Assembly (NCBI RefSeq): GCF_006170445.1
Contig: NZ_VCNA01000001.1
Location: forward strand, 310,001 to 374,000
Origin: Brevibacillus dissolubilis
GTDB taxonomy: Bacteria; Bacillota; Bacilli; Brevibacillales; Brevibacillaceae
Reading direction: 5' to 3'
DNA length: 64,000 nucleotides
Every line of letters begins with the position of its first letter. Position 1 is the stretch's first letter. Shown piece after piece: positions 53,904 through 62,320 of the stretch. Under the pieces are notes generated by a model. The model made no database searches and was not told where the DNA came from. It was given only the letters and a program-made list of their open reading frames with translations. Position numbers and translations under genes: made by a program.

Positions 53904-55286
53904 ATGTCGATGTATAAACTGATGATCGCCGAGGATGAACCGACCATCCGCCACGGGCTGGAGTCGATGATCCCGTGGGAAGAGTACCAGTTCACGCTTT
54001 GTCCTTCTGCCTCCGATGGTGAAGAGGCTTTTGCCAGATTGCTTGAGGTGCAGCCAGACATCCTGCTCTCCGACATCCGCATGCCAATCCTCGACGGTAT
54101 CCAGCTGCTGGAAAAAATCCGTGCGGCCGGACTTTCAACAGAAGTGATCATTTTGACCGGCTTCGGTGATTTCGAATATGCCAAGCAAGCGCTGAAATAC
54201 CGCGCCTTTGACTATCTGCTCAAGCCCAGTCCTCCACAGGAAATCCTGCAAGCCATCCTTTCCGTCAGAGATGCACTGGAGGCGAAAAAAGGAAAAGAGC
54301 GCAAAGCCTTGCAACTGGAGCGAGAATGGGATAAGCATATGTCGTCGTTGAAAAAACAGACGCTTTTGCAGTGGATCAAGCAGCCGCAGGTGAAAAGCAA
54401 CCGTGCGACGTTGATCAATGAATTGGGAATGTATATCAAGCCGGATCATATACAGGTGGGGGTTATTGAGGGGATGATAGCTCCCGCTTCTGCTTCTGCT
54501 GGGGAATCAGCATCAGCGGATGTTATTCAGCGGGTGAATCTGCTGCGGCAGGCGCTTGAGCCTTTTTATTGGGAACAGTTGGAGATCTGTATAGAGGGTG
54601 CGGAGTTGATTTGGTTTGGAAATCCGAATAGTAGGTTCGACGGCACGGAGATGGGAGTTGGCTCTTCTGTCAGAGGGGTTACTCCGGGTCATTCCTGTCA
54701 TCCGAGGCAGGAGTCAGGGGCAGATTTCATTATGGGATCAGGTTCGAACTCACCCATGGCTACCTTAACCAAGTTACTTTTCACCCTATCACCCACCCTC
54801 TCCACCTCATGCTTCATCGGCATCAGCAGCATAAAAGAATCCATCTACGGGCTGGCCCACGCCTACCTCGAAGCAAAAGAAGCCCTACAATCTGCCACCC
54901 CGACGGATTGCGTAAGAATCTACGAACAAGCCTCCCTCCCCTCTGCCACGACGACTCACCGGACGGTTCAGGCGGCTCTAGATGTGATCCATCAGGGATA
55001 CAATCAAAATCTCACTCTGGAGTCCGTCGCCCGTGATGTATTTGTCTCGACCGCGTATCTGAGTACATTGTTCAAGCAAGAGATGGGTGTCAATTTTCTG
55101 GACTATCTGCATCAATATCGAATTGAAAAAGCCAAGGAGCTGCTCACTCTCCCGCATCTGAAGGTCTACCAGGTGGCCAACCAGGTCGGGTATCAGGATG
55201 AACGGCATTTCAGTACGACTTTTAAAAAATGGACGGGGCAGTCTCCGTCGCAGTATATGAAGCGGCGGGTGGCAGAACTGGGGTAA
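53904..55286 (+). CDS. Response regulator, AraC output (YesN-like)
   Basis: The 460-residue protein has a receiver domain with acceptor Asp57 (ILLSDIRMP), IILTGFGDFEYAKQA and the KPS segment (LLKPS). A poorly conserved linker (~150-345) contains a Gly/Ser/Asp-rich low-complexity part, and the C-terminal AraC double helix-turn-helix reads LTLESVARDVFVSTAYLSTLFKQEMG and VANQVGYQDERHFSTTFKKWTGQSPSQY. YesN-type regulators control sugar or polysaccharide uptake genes. ATG 53904 follows AGGGGGAATGAACCG, overlapping the kinase end. No ABC sugar transporter is adjacent, so its target is not evident. Confidence 0.88.
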   Translation: MSMYKLMIAEDEPTIRHGLESMIPWEEYQFTLCPSASDGEEAFARLLEVQPDILLSDIRMPILDGIQLLEKIRAAGLSTEVIILTGFGDFEYAKQALKYRAFDYLLKPSPPQEILQAILSVRDALEAKKGKERKALQLEREWDKHMSSLKKQTLLQWIKQPQVKSNRATLINELGMYIKPDHIQVGVIEGMIAPASASAGESASADVIQRVNLLRQALEPFYWEQLEICIEGAELIWFGNPNSRFDGTEMGVGSSVRGVTPGHSCHPRQESGADFIMGSGSNSPMATLTKLLFTLSPTLSTSCFIGISSIKESIYGLAHAYLEAKEALQSATPTDCVRIYEQASLPSATTTHRTVQAALDVIHQGYNQNLTLESVARDVFVSTAYLSTLFKQEMGVNFLDYLHQYRIEKAKELLTLPHLKVYQVANQVGYQDERHFSTTFKKWTGQSPSQYMKRRVAELG

Positions 55287-55345
55287 AAGGTAAGGAACAA
55301 TCAAGTTCCCCCATGGTACATCAAGCAAAACGCATAAAAAAAACC

Positions 55346-55388
55346 AAAAACCGACCCATCCACACTCAGCGGATAAGTCGGTTTTTTC
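55346..55388. terminator. Bidirectional terminator between response regulator and gntP
   Basis: AAAACCGAC and GTCGGTTTT form a stem with inner ATCC/GGAT, flanked by A-rich and T-rich runs; it separates convergent genes. Confidence 0.8.
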
Positions 55389-55416
55389 ATACTCACAGCT
55401 TCCTATAGAGCTACCT

Positions 55417-56748
55417 TTAGCCCACAAATTGAGCCAAGATCAAGATAAACACCAGAGCCGTCACAGACAGAATCGTTTCCATCATGGTCCAGGTTTTCAA
55501 TGTATCTTGTACACTCATGTTGAAATATTCTTTGATCAGCCAGAAACCGGAGTCATTGACGTGGGAAAGAATCAGGGAACCGGAACCTACAGCCAACACA
55601 AGCAATTCTGGACTTGTGCCAGGGATTGTCGCGGCAATTGGGCCGACGATACCTGCTGCGGTCATCATGGATACGGTTGCAGAACCAGTCGCCACACGGA
55701 TCAGCGCCGCAACCAGCCAGCCCAGTACGATTGGCGATACGGCAGATGATTGCGCCAGTTGGGCGATGTAGTCACCCACTCCGCTGTTCAACAGGACTTT
55801 ATTAAACGCACCACCCGCACCGATCACCAGCAGGATGGTTGCTGTTGGAGCCAAGCAATCGTTGGTGAAGCGCAAGATGTCGTCTTTGTTGAAGCCACGG
55901 TTAAAGCCAAGCGTAAAGAAGGAAACGATCGTTGCGATCAACAGAGAAGTGATCGGGCTTCCGATGAAGTCAGCCCATTGGCGAAGCTGGTCTTCTTTTG
56001 GCAAGGTGATATCGGCAACGGTCGCGCCAAGCATCAGGATGACAGGAAGCAGAATGGTGAAGACTGTGATTCCGAACCCAGGAAGCTCACGGTCGCTTTT
56101 CGGCTCAGCCAATTGCGCGGCCAGCTCTGGAGCGACACTGCCTTTGATGCGCTTGCTGATCCAGCTTCCGTACAGCGGACCTGCGATGATGGCGGACGGC
56201 AGTGCGACGACGATGGAATAGAGAATCGTTTTGCCTACATCTGCTTTGAACAGGTCAACAGCGGCCATCGCAGCCGGATGCGGTGGAACGATCCCGTGTA
56301 CGATGGAGAGACCCGCGACGAGCGGAATTCCGATTTTGATCAGCGGCATGCCGGTTTGACGGGCAATCGTGAAGACCAATGGAATCAACAGAACGAACCC
56401 AACCTGGAAAAAGACTGGAATACCAACGATAAAGGCGACAAACATCATAGCCCAGTGGACGTTCTGTTGACCCATGCGGTTGATCATCGAACGGGCGATC
56501 CGTTCTGCACCGCCCGATTCAGCCATCATTTTACCCAACATCGTACCGAGAGCAAGCACGATTGCGATAAAGCCTAGCGTATTTCCCATACCTTCTTTGA
56601 TCGAATCGACGACCTTGGTCAGCTCCATCCCAGAGGCAATCCCGACGAAGCCCGCGGCGAGCAGCAGAGTGATAAATGGGTTTACCTTGAAGCGGGTAAT
56701 GAGAACAAGCAACAAAACAATAGCAATCAGCGTAATGACTAATGGCAT
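55417..56748 (-). CDS. gntP: Gluconate permease GntP
   Basis: The 443-residue membrane protein has about 12 helices and the GntP family signatures FKVNPFITLLLAAGFVGI at the start, GIVPPHPAAMAAVDLFKADVG, and the C-terminal HVNDSGFWLIKEYFNMSVQDTLKTWT. It carries out proton-coupled gluconate uptake. It starts 20 bases after gntK, with AAGGGGGTACTCCTG before ATG 56748, and is the last gene before the terminator. Uptake and kinase together deliver 6-phosphogluconate to Gnd. Confidence 0.94.
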   Translation of the reverse strand: MPLVITLIAIVLLLVLITRFKVNPFITLLLAAGFVGIASGMELTKVVDSIKEGMGNTLGFIAIVLALGTMLGKMMAESGGAERIARSMINRMGQQNVHWAMMFVAFIVGIPVFFQVGFVLLIPLVFTIARQTGMPLIKIGIPLVAGLSIVHGIVPPHPAAMAAVDLFKADVGKTILYSIVVALPSAIIAGPLYGSWISKRIKGSVAPELAAQLAEPKSDRELPGFGITVFTILLPVILMLGATVADITLPKEDQLRQWADFIGSPITSLLIATIVSFFTLGFNRGFNKDDILRFTNDCLAPTATILLVIGAGGAFNKVLLNSGVGDYIAQLAQSSAVSPIVLGWLVAALIRVATGSATVSMMTAAGIVGPIAATIPGTSPELLVLAVGSGSLILSHVNDSGFWLIKEYFNMSVQDTLKTWTMMETILSVTALVFILILAQFVG

Positions 56749-56768
56749 CAGGAGTACCCCCTTTTTTC

Positions 56769-58325
56769 TTATGTGCGATCTTGTTGAATCCGGCCACGAC
56801 GCTGGAACTCGGCAATGAGCGAAAATTCCTCAACCAGCTTGTGGTAGACACGTTCATACAGATAAAACAGCTCGATATAGGTCTCAGAGCGCTGAAGATC
56901 AGGCTGATGACGCTCAGCGATTGGAATACGTACTTGCACATCTTCCAAGCGGTCGATCGCTCCGACTGCTTTCATCGCGAGCACCGCCGCGCCAAACCCG
57001 GAGCTTTCATGGCTTTGCGGAACCGTCACCTCATAGCCGAACATATCGGACATGATCTGCCGCCATTCCGCAGAACGGGCAAACCCGCCCGACGCCCGGA
57101 TTTCACTGGCAGGCCCTGCCAAATCCCGAAGCGCGATGCCGACACTGTAGACACTGAACAAAATCCCTTCCAGCACCGCCCGGATAAAATGCTCCCGCTT
57201 ATGATGCAGGCTCACCCCGAAAAAGGATCCGCGCGCATTGGCATTCCAGTATGGGGCACGTTCACCTGATAAAAACGGCAGGAACAACAGCCCCTCTGCC
57301 CCAGCAGGAACATCCTTGGCCGCCTGGATCATCACATCGTACGGATCAATCCCCAACTGGCGCGCCTTCTCCACCTCAGGCCAACTGAACTCATCGCGGA
57401 ACCAGCGTAGCATCAGCCCGCCGTTGTTGGTCGGCCCGCCGATCACCCAATGATCTTCAGTGAGCAGATAGCAGAAGGTCCGCCCTTTTGGATCGGTCAT
57501 CGGCTTGGGCACAACAGTACGCACAGCCCCGCTCGTCCCGATGGTAATCGCCACCTGCCCCTTCGAAATCGCCCCGACACCCAGATTCGCCAGTACCCCA
57601 TCGCTTGCACCGACCACGAATGGCGTGTCCGGATCAATCCCGATCTCATCGGCAAATCTCGTCTCCATCCCCCGCAGAATATGAGTAGTTGGTACAGCCT
57701 CACTCAATTGTCCGGCAGTAATTCCCGCCAGACGCAATGCTTCCTCATCCCAATCCAACCGTTCCAGATTGAAAAGTCCGGTAGCCGACGCAATCGAGTA
57801 ATCTACCACGTACTGCCTGTACAAGCGGTGAATCACATACTCCTTGATCGAGATGAACTTCGCGGCCCGGCGGTATGTATCCGGGTCTTCCTCCCTCATC
57901 CAGATCAGCTTGGTGAGCGGTGACATCGGGTGAATCGGCGTACCCGTCGCGAGGTAGATACGATGACCCGTGCCGTCTTGCTTCAGCCGCTCGGTCTGAG
58001 TCACACTGCGGTTATCGGCCCAGATGATGCTGTTGGTCAGAAGCTCTCCATCACCATCCACCGCAATCAGGCTGTGCATGGCTGAGCTGACACCGATCCC
58101 GCCGATCTCCTGTCGGCTGACACCAGATGCTGCAATCGCCTGCTTGAGAGCCTTGATCCCCGCTGTGAAAATTTCTTTCGGATCTTGCTCAGCCCAAGAC
58201 GGCTTCGGAACGTGCAGTGGGTAGTCGACATTCCCGACACCCTTGACCGCTCCTTCTTTTGTGAAGACAACTGCCTTGGTACTCGTGGTACCGATATCCA
58301 ATCCAATAAAATACATGTTTTCCAT
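56769..58325 (-). CDS. gntK: Gluconokinase GntK (FGGY type)
   Basis: The 518-residue FGGY kinase has the phosphate loop FIGLDIGTTSTKAVVF, IGVSSAMHSLIAVD, the gluconokinase block TGTPIHPMSPLTKLIW, GDGVLANLG-like ASDGVLANLG, and the C-terminal ASGGFARSAEWRQIMSD. It makes 6-phosphogluconate from gluconate with ATP in the cytoplasm. First gene of gntK-gntP. Start ATG 58325 behind AAAGGATGAAGCCAT. Its promoter region contains a near-perfect cre box and A/T palindromes also found before gnd. Confidence 0.93.
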   Translation of the reverse strand: MENMYFIGLDIGTTSTKAVVFTKEGAVKGVGNVDYPLHVPKPSWAEQDPKEIFTAGIKALKQAIAASGVSRQEIGGIGVSSAMHSLIAVDGDGELLTNSIIWADNRSVTQTERLKQDGTGHRIYLATGTPIHPMSPLTKLIWMREEDPDTYRRAAKFISIKEYVIHRLYRQYVVDYSIASATGLFNLERLDWDEEALRLAGITAGQLSEAVPTTHILRGMETRFADEIGIDPDTPFVVGASDGVLANLGVGAISKGQVAITIGTSGAVRTVVPKPMTDPKGRTFCYLLTEDHWVIGGPTNNGGLMLRWFRDEFSWPEVEKARQLGIDPYDVMIQAAKDVPAGAEGLLFLPFLSGERAPYWNANARGSFFGVSLHHKREHFIRAVLEGILFSVYSVGIALRDLAGPASEIRASGGFARSAEWRQIMSDMFGYEVTVPQSHESSGFGAAVLAMKAVGAIDRLEDVQVRIPIAERHQPDLQRSETYIELFYLYERVYHKLVEEFSLIAEFQRRGRIQQDRT

Positions 58326-58343
58326 ATGGCTTCATCCTTTTTG

Positions 58344-58357
58344 TGTATACGCTTTCA
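58344..58357. promoter_or_regulatory. cre box in the gntK leader
   Basis: On the minus strand TGAAAGCGTATACA matches the CcpA consensus at all but one position. It lies just downstream of the gntK promoter, where CcpA acts as a roadblock. Confidence 0.75.
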
Positions 58358-58370
58358 GAATGATAAGTGG

Positions 58371-58399
58371 ATTATATCGAAATTTTTTTCATTTGTTAA
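58371..58399 (-). promoter_or_regulatory. gntKP promoter with operator-like palindrome
   Basis: Minus strand TTAACA (58394-58399), 17-nt spacer, TATAAT (58371-58376). The spacer is ATGAAAAAAATTTCGA, a GAAA/TTTC palindrome. A second copy, ATTTTCATCA after ACAAA, lies about 15 bases further upstream. Both are candidate sites for the RpiR-type regulator encoded at 58829. Confidence 0.65.
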
Positions 58400-58523
58400 T
58401 ACCTATGATGAAAATTTTTGTTACTTTCTTTTTTTCAATCTTATTCTGCCTTGTTTTTACTTATGCTTTACTCCACATCATTCTGACTGTCACAGGTTTA
58501 AGGGTAGTATTTCCCTAATAAAA

Positions 58524-58576
58524 AGAACGCCTGCATTCGCGCGGAAGAGATAATTCCACTCGTTTGCAGGCGTTCT
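58524..58576 (-). terminator. Terminator of the gnt regulator gene
   Basis: AGAACGCCTGCA and TGCAGGCGTTCT form a perfect 12-bp stem, followed on the minus strand by TTTTTATT. It lies between the regulator gene and the gntK promoter. Confidence 0.8.
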
Positions 58577-58670
58577 CACTTTTCATTTGTTTTTCGATCG
58601 TTTTCGTACGTTTGCTTTCCGTCTTCGTGTGTTTACTTTCGTGTTCATTCATCGCCGACTGTTTTTTCTT

Positions 58671-58700
58671 TGAGCTACTTTGAGCTACTTTGAACTACTG
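58671..58700. repeat. Three tandem 10-bp repeats
   Basis: TGAGCTACTT occurs three times in direct tandem, the last copy changed to TGAACTACTG. It lies in the ~250-base gap 58577-58828, which otherwise holds nothing recognisable. Confidence 0.5.
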
Positions 58701-58828
58701 TTAGCGGTGATTTTCACGTAAGCGGTCCCGCGCAATCAACTAATGCGGTTTCTTCATTGGTCTAGTGAACTTACGTATGCCTAACCTGAAAGATATCTGT
58801 CTAGCTTTTGATATCCGTCGTCACCTGC

Positions 58829-59698
58829 TCACAGCCGCTTAAACGAAATCGCTTCCCTGATTTTCTTGATATTCTGCGTGGTCTGCTCCTCCCGCTTGAG
58901 CGACACGGCTACATAGAAAAGGTCGATGATACTCAGCTGGGCTAAGCGTGAAGACAAGGCTTCGGTACGGAATTGCGTCTCGCGGGAAACGGTGAACAGA
59001 CAGACATCGGCCAGCTTGGAGAGCGGTGATTTGCCGTAGCCGGTGATCGCGATGATCGTCGCCCCGGCTTCTTTGGCTACCTTGACCGCTTCGATCACGT
59101 CTTTGGTCGCCCCCGAATGGGAAATCGCCACGACCACATCCCCCGCCTTCAGCATGGAAGCTGCCATCACCTGATAATGCGCGTCGGAGTGGTGCTGACA
59201 CGGGATGCCGGTCCGCATGAATTTGTGGTACGCGTCCTGCGCGATGGCTGCCGAACCGCCCGAGCCGTAGAATTCGATCCGATTGGCTTGGACGAGCGCA
59301 TCCACTGCTTTTTGCAGGGTGTCACGGCTCATGATCTGCTGGGTATCCCGCAGTGTCTCCTGATTCGCAGCAAAAATCCGCTCGGACAGCACCAAGAGAT
59401 CCCCCTCGCCTTCTAGATCGATCTCTTGGTGGATGCTCTGCTTCGGCGGTACCACTTCACTGGCCAGCGCTATCTTAAACGCCTGGTACCCCCGAAACCC
59501 GAGCCTTCTGCACAGACGAAAAATCGTCGCTTCTGCACACTCGCACAGATCGGCAAGCTCTGTAATCGAATGATGGATGATATCACCGGGATGCTCGAAC
59601 ATATAATCAGCAATCTGTTGTTCTTTTGCGCTCAATTGCGGATACATCGCACGGATTTGCGTGAAAATACTGGGTGTATGAGCTGGAGGTTGTGTCAC
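58829..59698 (-). CDS. MurR/RpiR-family regulator, probable gnt regulator
   Basis: The 289-residue protein has an N-terminal RpiR helix-turn-helix (LSAKEQQIADYMFEHPGDI, SITELADLCECAEATIFRLCRRLGFRGYQAFK) and a C-terminal SIS sugar-phosphate domain (FYGSGGSAAIAQDAYHKFMRTG, VAISHSGATKDVIEA, ITGYGKSPLSKLAD). Such proteins bind sugar phosphates, here probably 6-phosphogluconate. It lies between gntK-gntP and the divergent gnd and shares A/T palindromes with both, so it replaces the FadR-type GntR of B. subtilis. Start GTG 59698 behind AGGGGGCC. Confidence 0.85.
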   Translation of the reverse strand: MTQPPAHTPSIFTQIRAMYPQLSAKEQQIADYMFEHPGDIIHHSITELADLCECAEATIFRLCRRLGFRGYQAFKIALASEVVPPKQSIHQEIDLEGEGDLLVLSERIFAANQETLRDTQQIMSRDTLQKAVDALVQANRIEFYGSGGSAAIAQDAYHKFMRTGIPCQHHSDAHYQVMAASMLKAGDVVVAISHSGATKDVIEAVKVAKEAGATIIAITGYGKSPLSKLADVCLFTVSRETQFRTEALSSRLAQLSIIDLFYVAVSLKREEQTTQNIKKIREAISFKRL

Positions 59699-59763
59699 CA
59701 GATAGGCCCCCTGTTTCGTCTATTTGCTCCCCCTATTATAAAAAAAGAGTCAAGCTCTGTCAT

Positions 59764-59818
59764 TTTTCAAAAAAATTTTCTTTCAAGTGATGAAAAAAGA
59801 AAATTTTTATCATATACT
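59764..59818 (+). promoter_or_regulatory. gnd promoter region with A/T palindromes
   Basis: CAAAAAAATTTTC (about 59768-59780) and GAAAAAAGAAAATTTTTATC (about 59792-59811) resemble the gntK promoter palindromes. A -10 box TATACT lies at 59813-59818; the -35 is weak. Candidate operator for the RpiR-type regulator. Confidence 0.5.
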
Positions 59819-59867
59819 AGTCCTACTACAACGCAGATGGTATACATCCATAAAGGAGTGTTTTTTG

Positions 59868-60764
59868 ATGAAACTAGCATTACTTGGCCTTGGCAAAATG
59901 GGTTACAACCTCGCACTCAACCTCTTGGATCACCAACATGAAGTCGTCGCCTACGATGTCGACCCGAGCCGTGCGCAAGAATTGCAGCAACATGGTGTGA
60001 TCCCAGCTGCAACGGTTGAGGACGCCATCGCAAACCTTCCGACCCCACGCGTCGTCTGGCTGATGGTCCCGGCCGGAGAGATCGTGGATGCGCTCGTTCA
60101 ACAGTTGTCCACGCTTTTGACCGCTGGTGATATCGTCATTGACGGCGGTAACTCCCACTACAAACAATCGATGAGCCGCGACGCCCTCCTGCAGGAAAAA
60201 GGTATCCACTACCTCGATGTGGGTACCAGCGGCGGCATGGAAGGCGCTCGCCACGGTGCCTGCCTGATGATCGGCGGCGACAAAGGTGCGTTTGACCATG
60301 TGGAAGCGGTGTTCCGTGACATCAGCGTGGACAACGGCTATCTTTACGCAGGTGCGTCTGGCAGCGGGCATTTCCTCAAAATGATCCACAACGGCATCGA
60401 GTACGGCATGATGCAAGCGATCGGCGAAGGCTTTGAGGTGCTTGAGAAGAGCGGGTTTGGCTACGATTTCGCAGAAGTGGCGCGGGTCTGGGCGAATGGC
60501 TCTGTAATCCGTGGCTGGCTGATGGATCTGACCGAACGCGCGTTTCGCAAGGATGCCAATCTGGATGAGATTCGCGGCGTGATGCACTCCTCCGGTGAAG
60601 GCAAATGGACGCTGGAGACAGCGCTTGATCTGCAGGCGGCTACACCGGTAATTGCGATGTCCCTGTTGATGCGTTATCGCTCGTTGGATGAGGATACGTT
60701 CCACGGGAAAGTGGTGGCAGCGCTGCGGAATGAGTTTGGCGGGCATGCGGTGGAGAAGAAGTAG
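59868..60764 (+). CDS. gnd: 6-phosphogluconate dehydrogenase (decarboxylating), short form
   Basis: The 298-residue enzyme is the short, YqeC/GndA-like form. It has the Rossmann motif LALLGLGKMGYNLALNL, DGGNSHYKQS, the substrate loop LDVGTSGGMEGARHGACLMIGG and SGHFLKMIHNGIEYGMMQAIGEGFE. The catalytic Lys and His-type residues lie in KMIHNGIEYG. It oxidatively decarboxylates 6-phosphogluconate to ribulose 5-phosphate. The usual long Gnd has ~470 residues; the short form often prefers NAD. ATG 59868 follows AAAGGAGTG; upstream in-frame codons to 59787 overlap the promoter. Confidence 0.92.
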   Translation: MKLALLGLGKMGYNLALNLLDHQHEVVAYDVDPSRAQELQQHGVIPAATVEDAIANLPTPRVVWLMVPAGEIVDALVQQLSTLLTAGDIVIDGGNSHYKQSMSRDALLQEKGIHYLDVGTSGGMEGARHGACLMIGGDKGAFDHVEAVFRDISVDNGYLYAGASGSGHFLKMIHNGIEYGMMQAIGEGFEVLEKSGFGYDFAEVARVWANGSVIRGWLMDLTERAFRKDANLDEIRGVMHSSGEGKWTLETALDLQAATPVIAMSLLMRYRSLDEDTFHGKVVAALRNEFGGHAVEKK

Positions 60765-60805
60765 GGGTTTTTGTTGTTCGGCACCATCTAAGTAAAAAAT
60801 GGCGT

Positions 60806-60839
60806 AAAAAAACGGCGGTCTCGGGATCGCCGTTTTTTG
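60806..60839. terminator. gnd terminator
   Basis: AAAACGGCG and CGCCGTTTT form a perfect stem followed by TTTTTTG, between convergent genes. Confidence 0.85.
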
Positions 60840-60974
60840 CTTTTCGTTTTTTCCCTATTTCCGTTTTAACCTGTTCTAGTATCGTTTAACTTCCGCTCCT
60901 ATCTTGTCTCCAAATTTATTGCATTCGTTCAGTATCGGTGGATATATGTTGCCATCGCTATGCAAGTCCCTTTA

Positions 60975-62210
60975 CTAATGAGAACGCCCCGGCTCCGGCA
61001 CCTTCTTCCACACCCACAACATATTCACCAAATACAACACACACGTAATCCCAAGCATCCACCGAATCCCCAGCGCCGCCGAACCCAATCCTCCAAGAAG
61101 CGGTCCAGCAAAACTCCCCAAAAAGGTAGCGGCAGAAGTAAAGCCGAACACCATCCCCCGTTGTTCCGGTGACACCAGCCGTCCGATCAAGGCATTCGCT
61201 GTCGGCATAATCCCCCCAACGAACAGCCCTAAGCCAAAACGAGACGCGATAAATACCCAAATATTCGGTGCCAACGCCTGCGGCAGATAAAACAATCCCG
61301 CCCCAATCATCGAGATGATCAATACCCGGCGATATCCGATCTGGTCACTCCGTTTTCCCAAGAACGGCGATCCAATCAAGTCAGCAAGACCCGTCACAGC
61401 AAAAGCAAATCCAGCCAGTGTACCGAGATACTCCGCTCCACCCGTCAGGTCTTTCATAAATACAGGCAACGCTGGCAACACGCTAACGACTGAAAACTGA
61501 GTCAAAAACAATACCAAAAACATCACATGAACCGATTTCATCTGACCCACGGTTTTGAATTGTTGGATTAGAGACGGCTTACTCTTGGATTCTGTTTTCC
61601 GCTCGAACTTTTCTTTTACGAAAAAAGTAGTAACCAAAAAGGCCGACATGGAAAGCCCTGATGCGAGAAAAAAGACCGCCCGATAGCTATCCAAAAAATC
61701 TGCCGCCAAGCCACCTGCCAACGGACCGATCAGCGTCCCAACAATTCCTGCCGTCTGTAACCACCCAAGTGAATACCCTAGCTTCTCTTCCGGTACAACC
61801 GTACTGACCAACGCAATCGACGATGCCGAAAATCCGCTAAACACGCCTTGAAGTATCCGAATGATCAGCAACTGCCACGTATTTGCCGCGAATGCCATTA
61901 AGATCGTGAAGGACGAAATCGCCAAAGTGGAACGCATCACCATCAGCTTGCGTCCCGTCCGATCAGCCAGTGATCCCCACAGCGGCGAGACCAAAGCAGA
62001 TATCAGAAAGTTCGAACAAGAGATCACGCCCGTCCAGACTAACACTTCATCAGGATCGTGTACACCTAATTCTTCAACATATAACGCTAAAAAAGGCCCC
62101 ATACTGGTAAAGTTCATCATCATGATACACTGGACCGCCATCATGGCCCAAAGAGTGGTTTTCCATGAGGAAGGTTCTTTCTCTGTTGCTTCTTGGCCCA
62201 CGCTGTTCAT
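60975..62210 (-). CDS. MFS drug-efflux-like transporter (DHA1)
   Basis: The 411-residue membrane protein has about 12 helices and the motif A region SPLWGSLADRTGRKLMVMRS. Motif C-like AGIVGTLIGPLAGGLAADFL lies in helix 5, a mark of DHA1 antiporters such as Bacillales multidrug and tetracycline-type exporters. The substrate is unknown. ATG 62210 follows AATGGGAG. It is single, between gnd and the YprB-like gene. Confidence 0.88.
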   Translation of the reverse strand: MNSVGQEATEKEPSSWKTTLWAMMAVQCIMMMNFTSMGPFLALYVEELGVHDPDEVLVWTGVISCSNFLISALVSPLWGSLADRTGRKLMVMRSTLAISSFTILMAFAANTWQLLIIRILQGVFSGFSASSIALVSTVVPEEKLGYSLGWLQTAGIVGTLIGPLAGGLAADFLDSYRAVFFLASGLSMSAFLVTTFFVKEKFERKTESKSKPSLIQQFKTVGQMKSVHVMFLVLFLTQFSVVSVLPALPVFMKDLTGGAEYLGTLAGFAFAVTGLADLIGSPFLGKRSDQIGYRRVLIISMIGAGLFYLPQALAPNIWVFIASRFGLGLFVGGIMPTANALIGRLVSPEQRGMVFGFTSAATFLGSFAGPLLGGLGSAALGIRWMLGITCVLYLVNMLWVWKKVPEPGRSH

Positions 62211-62320
62211 CTCCCATTACTTGGATGTTCTTTGTTTGTATGTACCATTTTACCGAACCATGAGTAAAAAAGAAGCGACATTCCTCGAAGTGGAACACCG
62301 CGTCATCGTATTGATTATGT

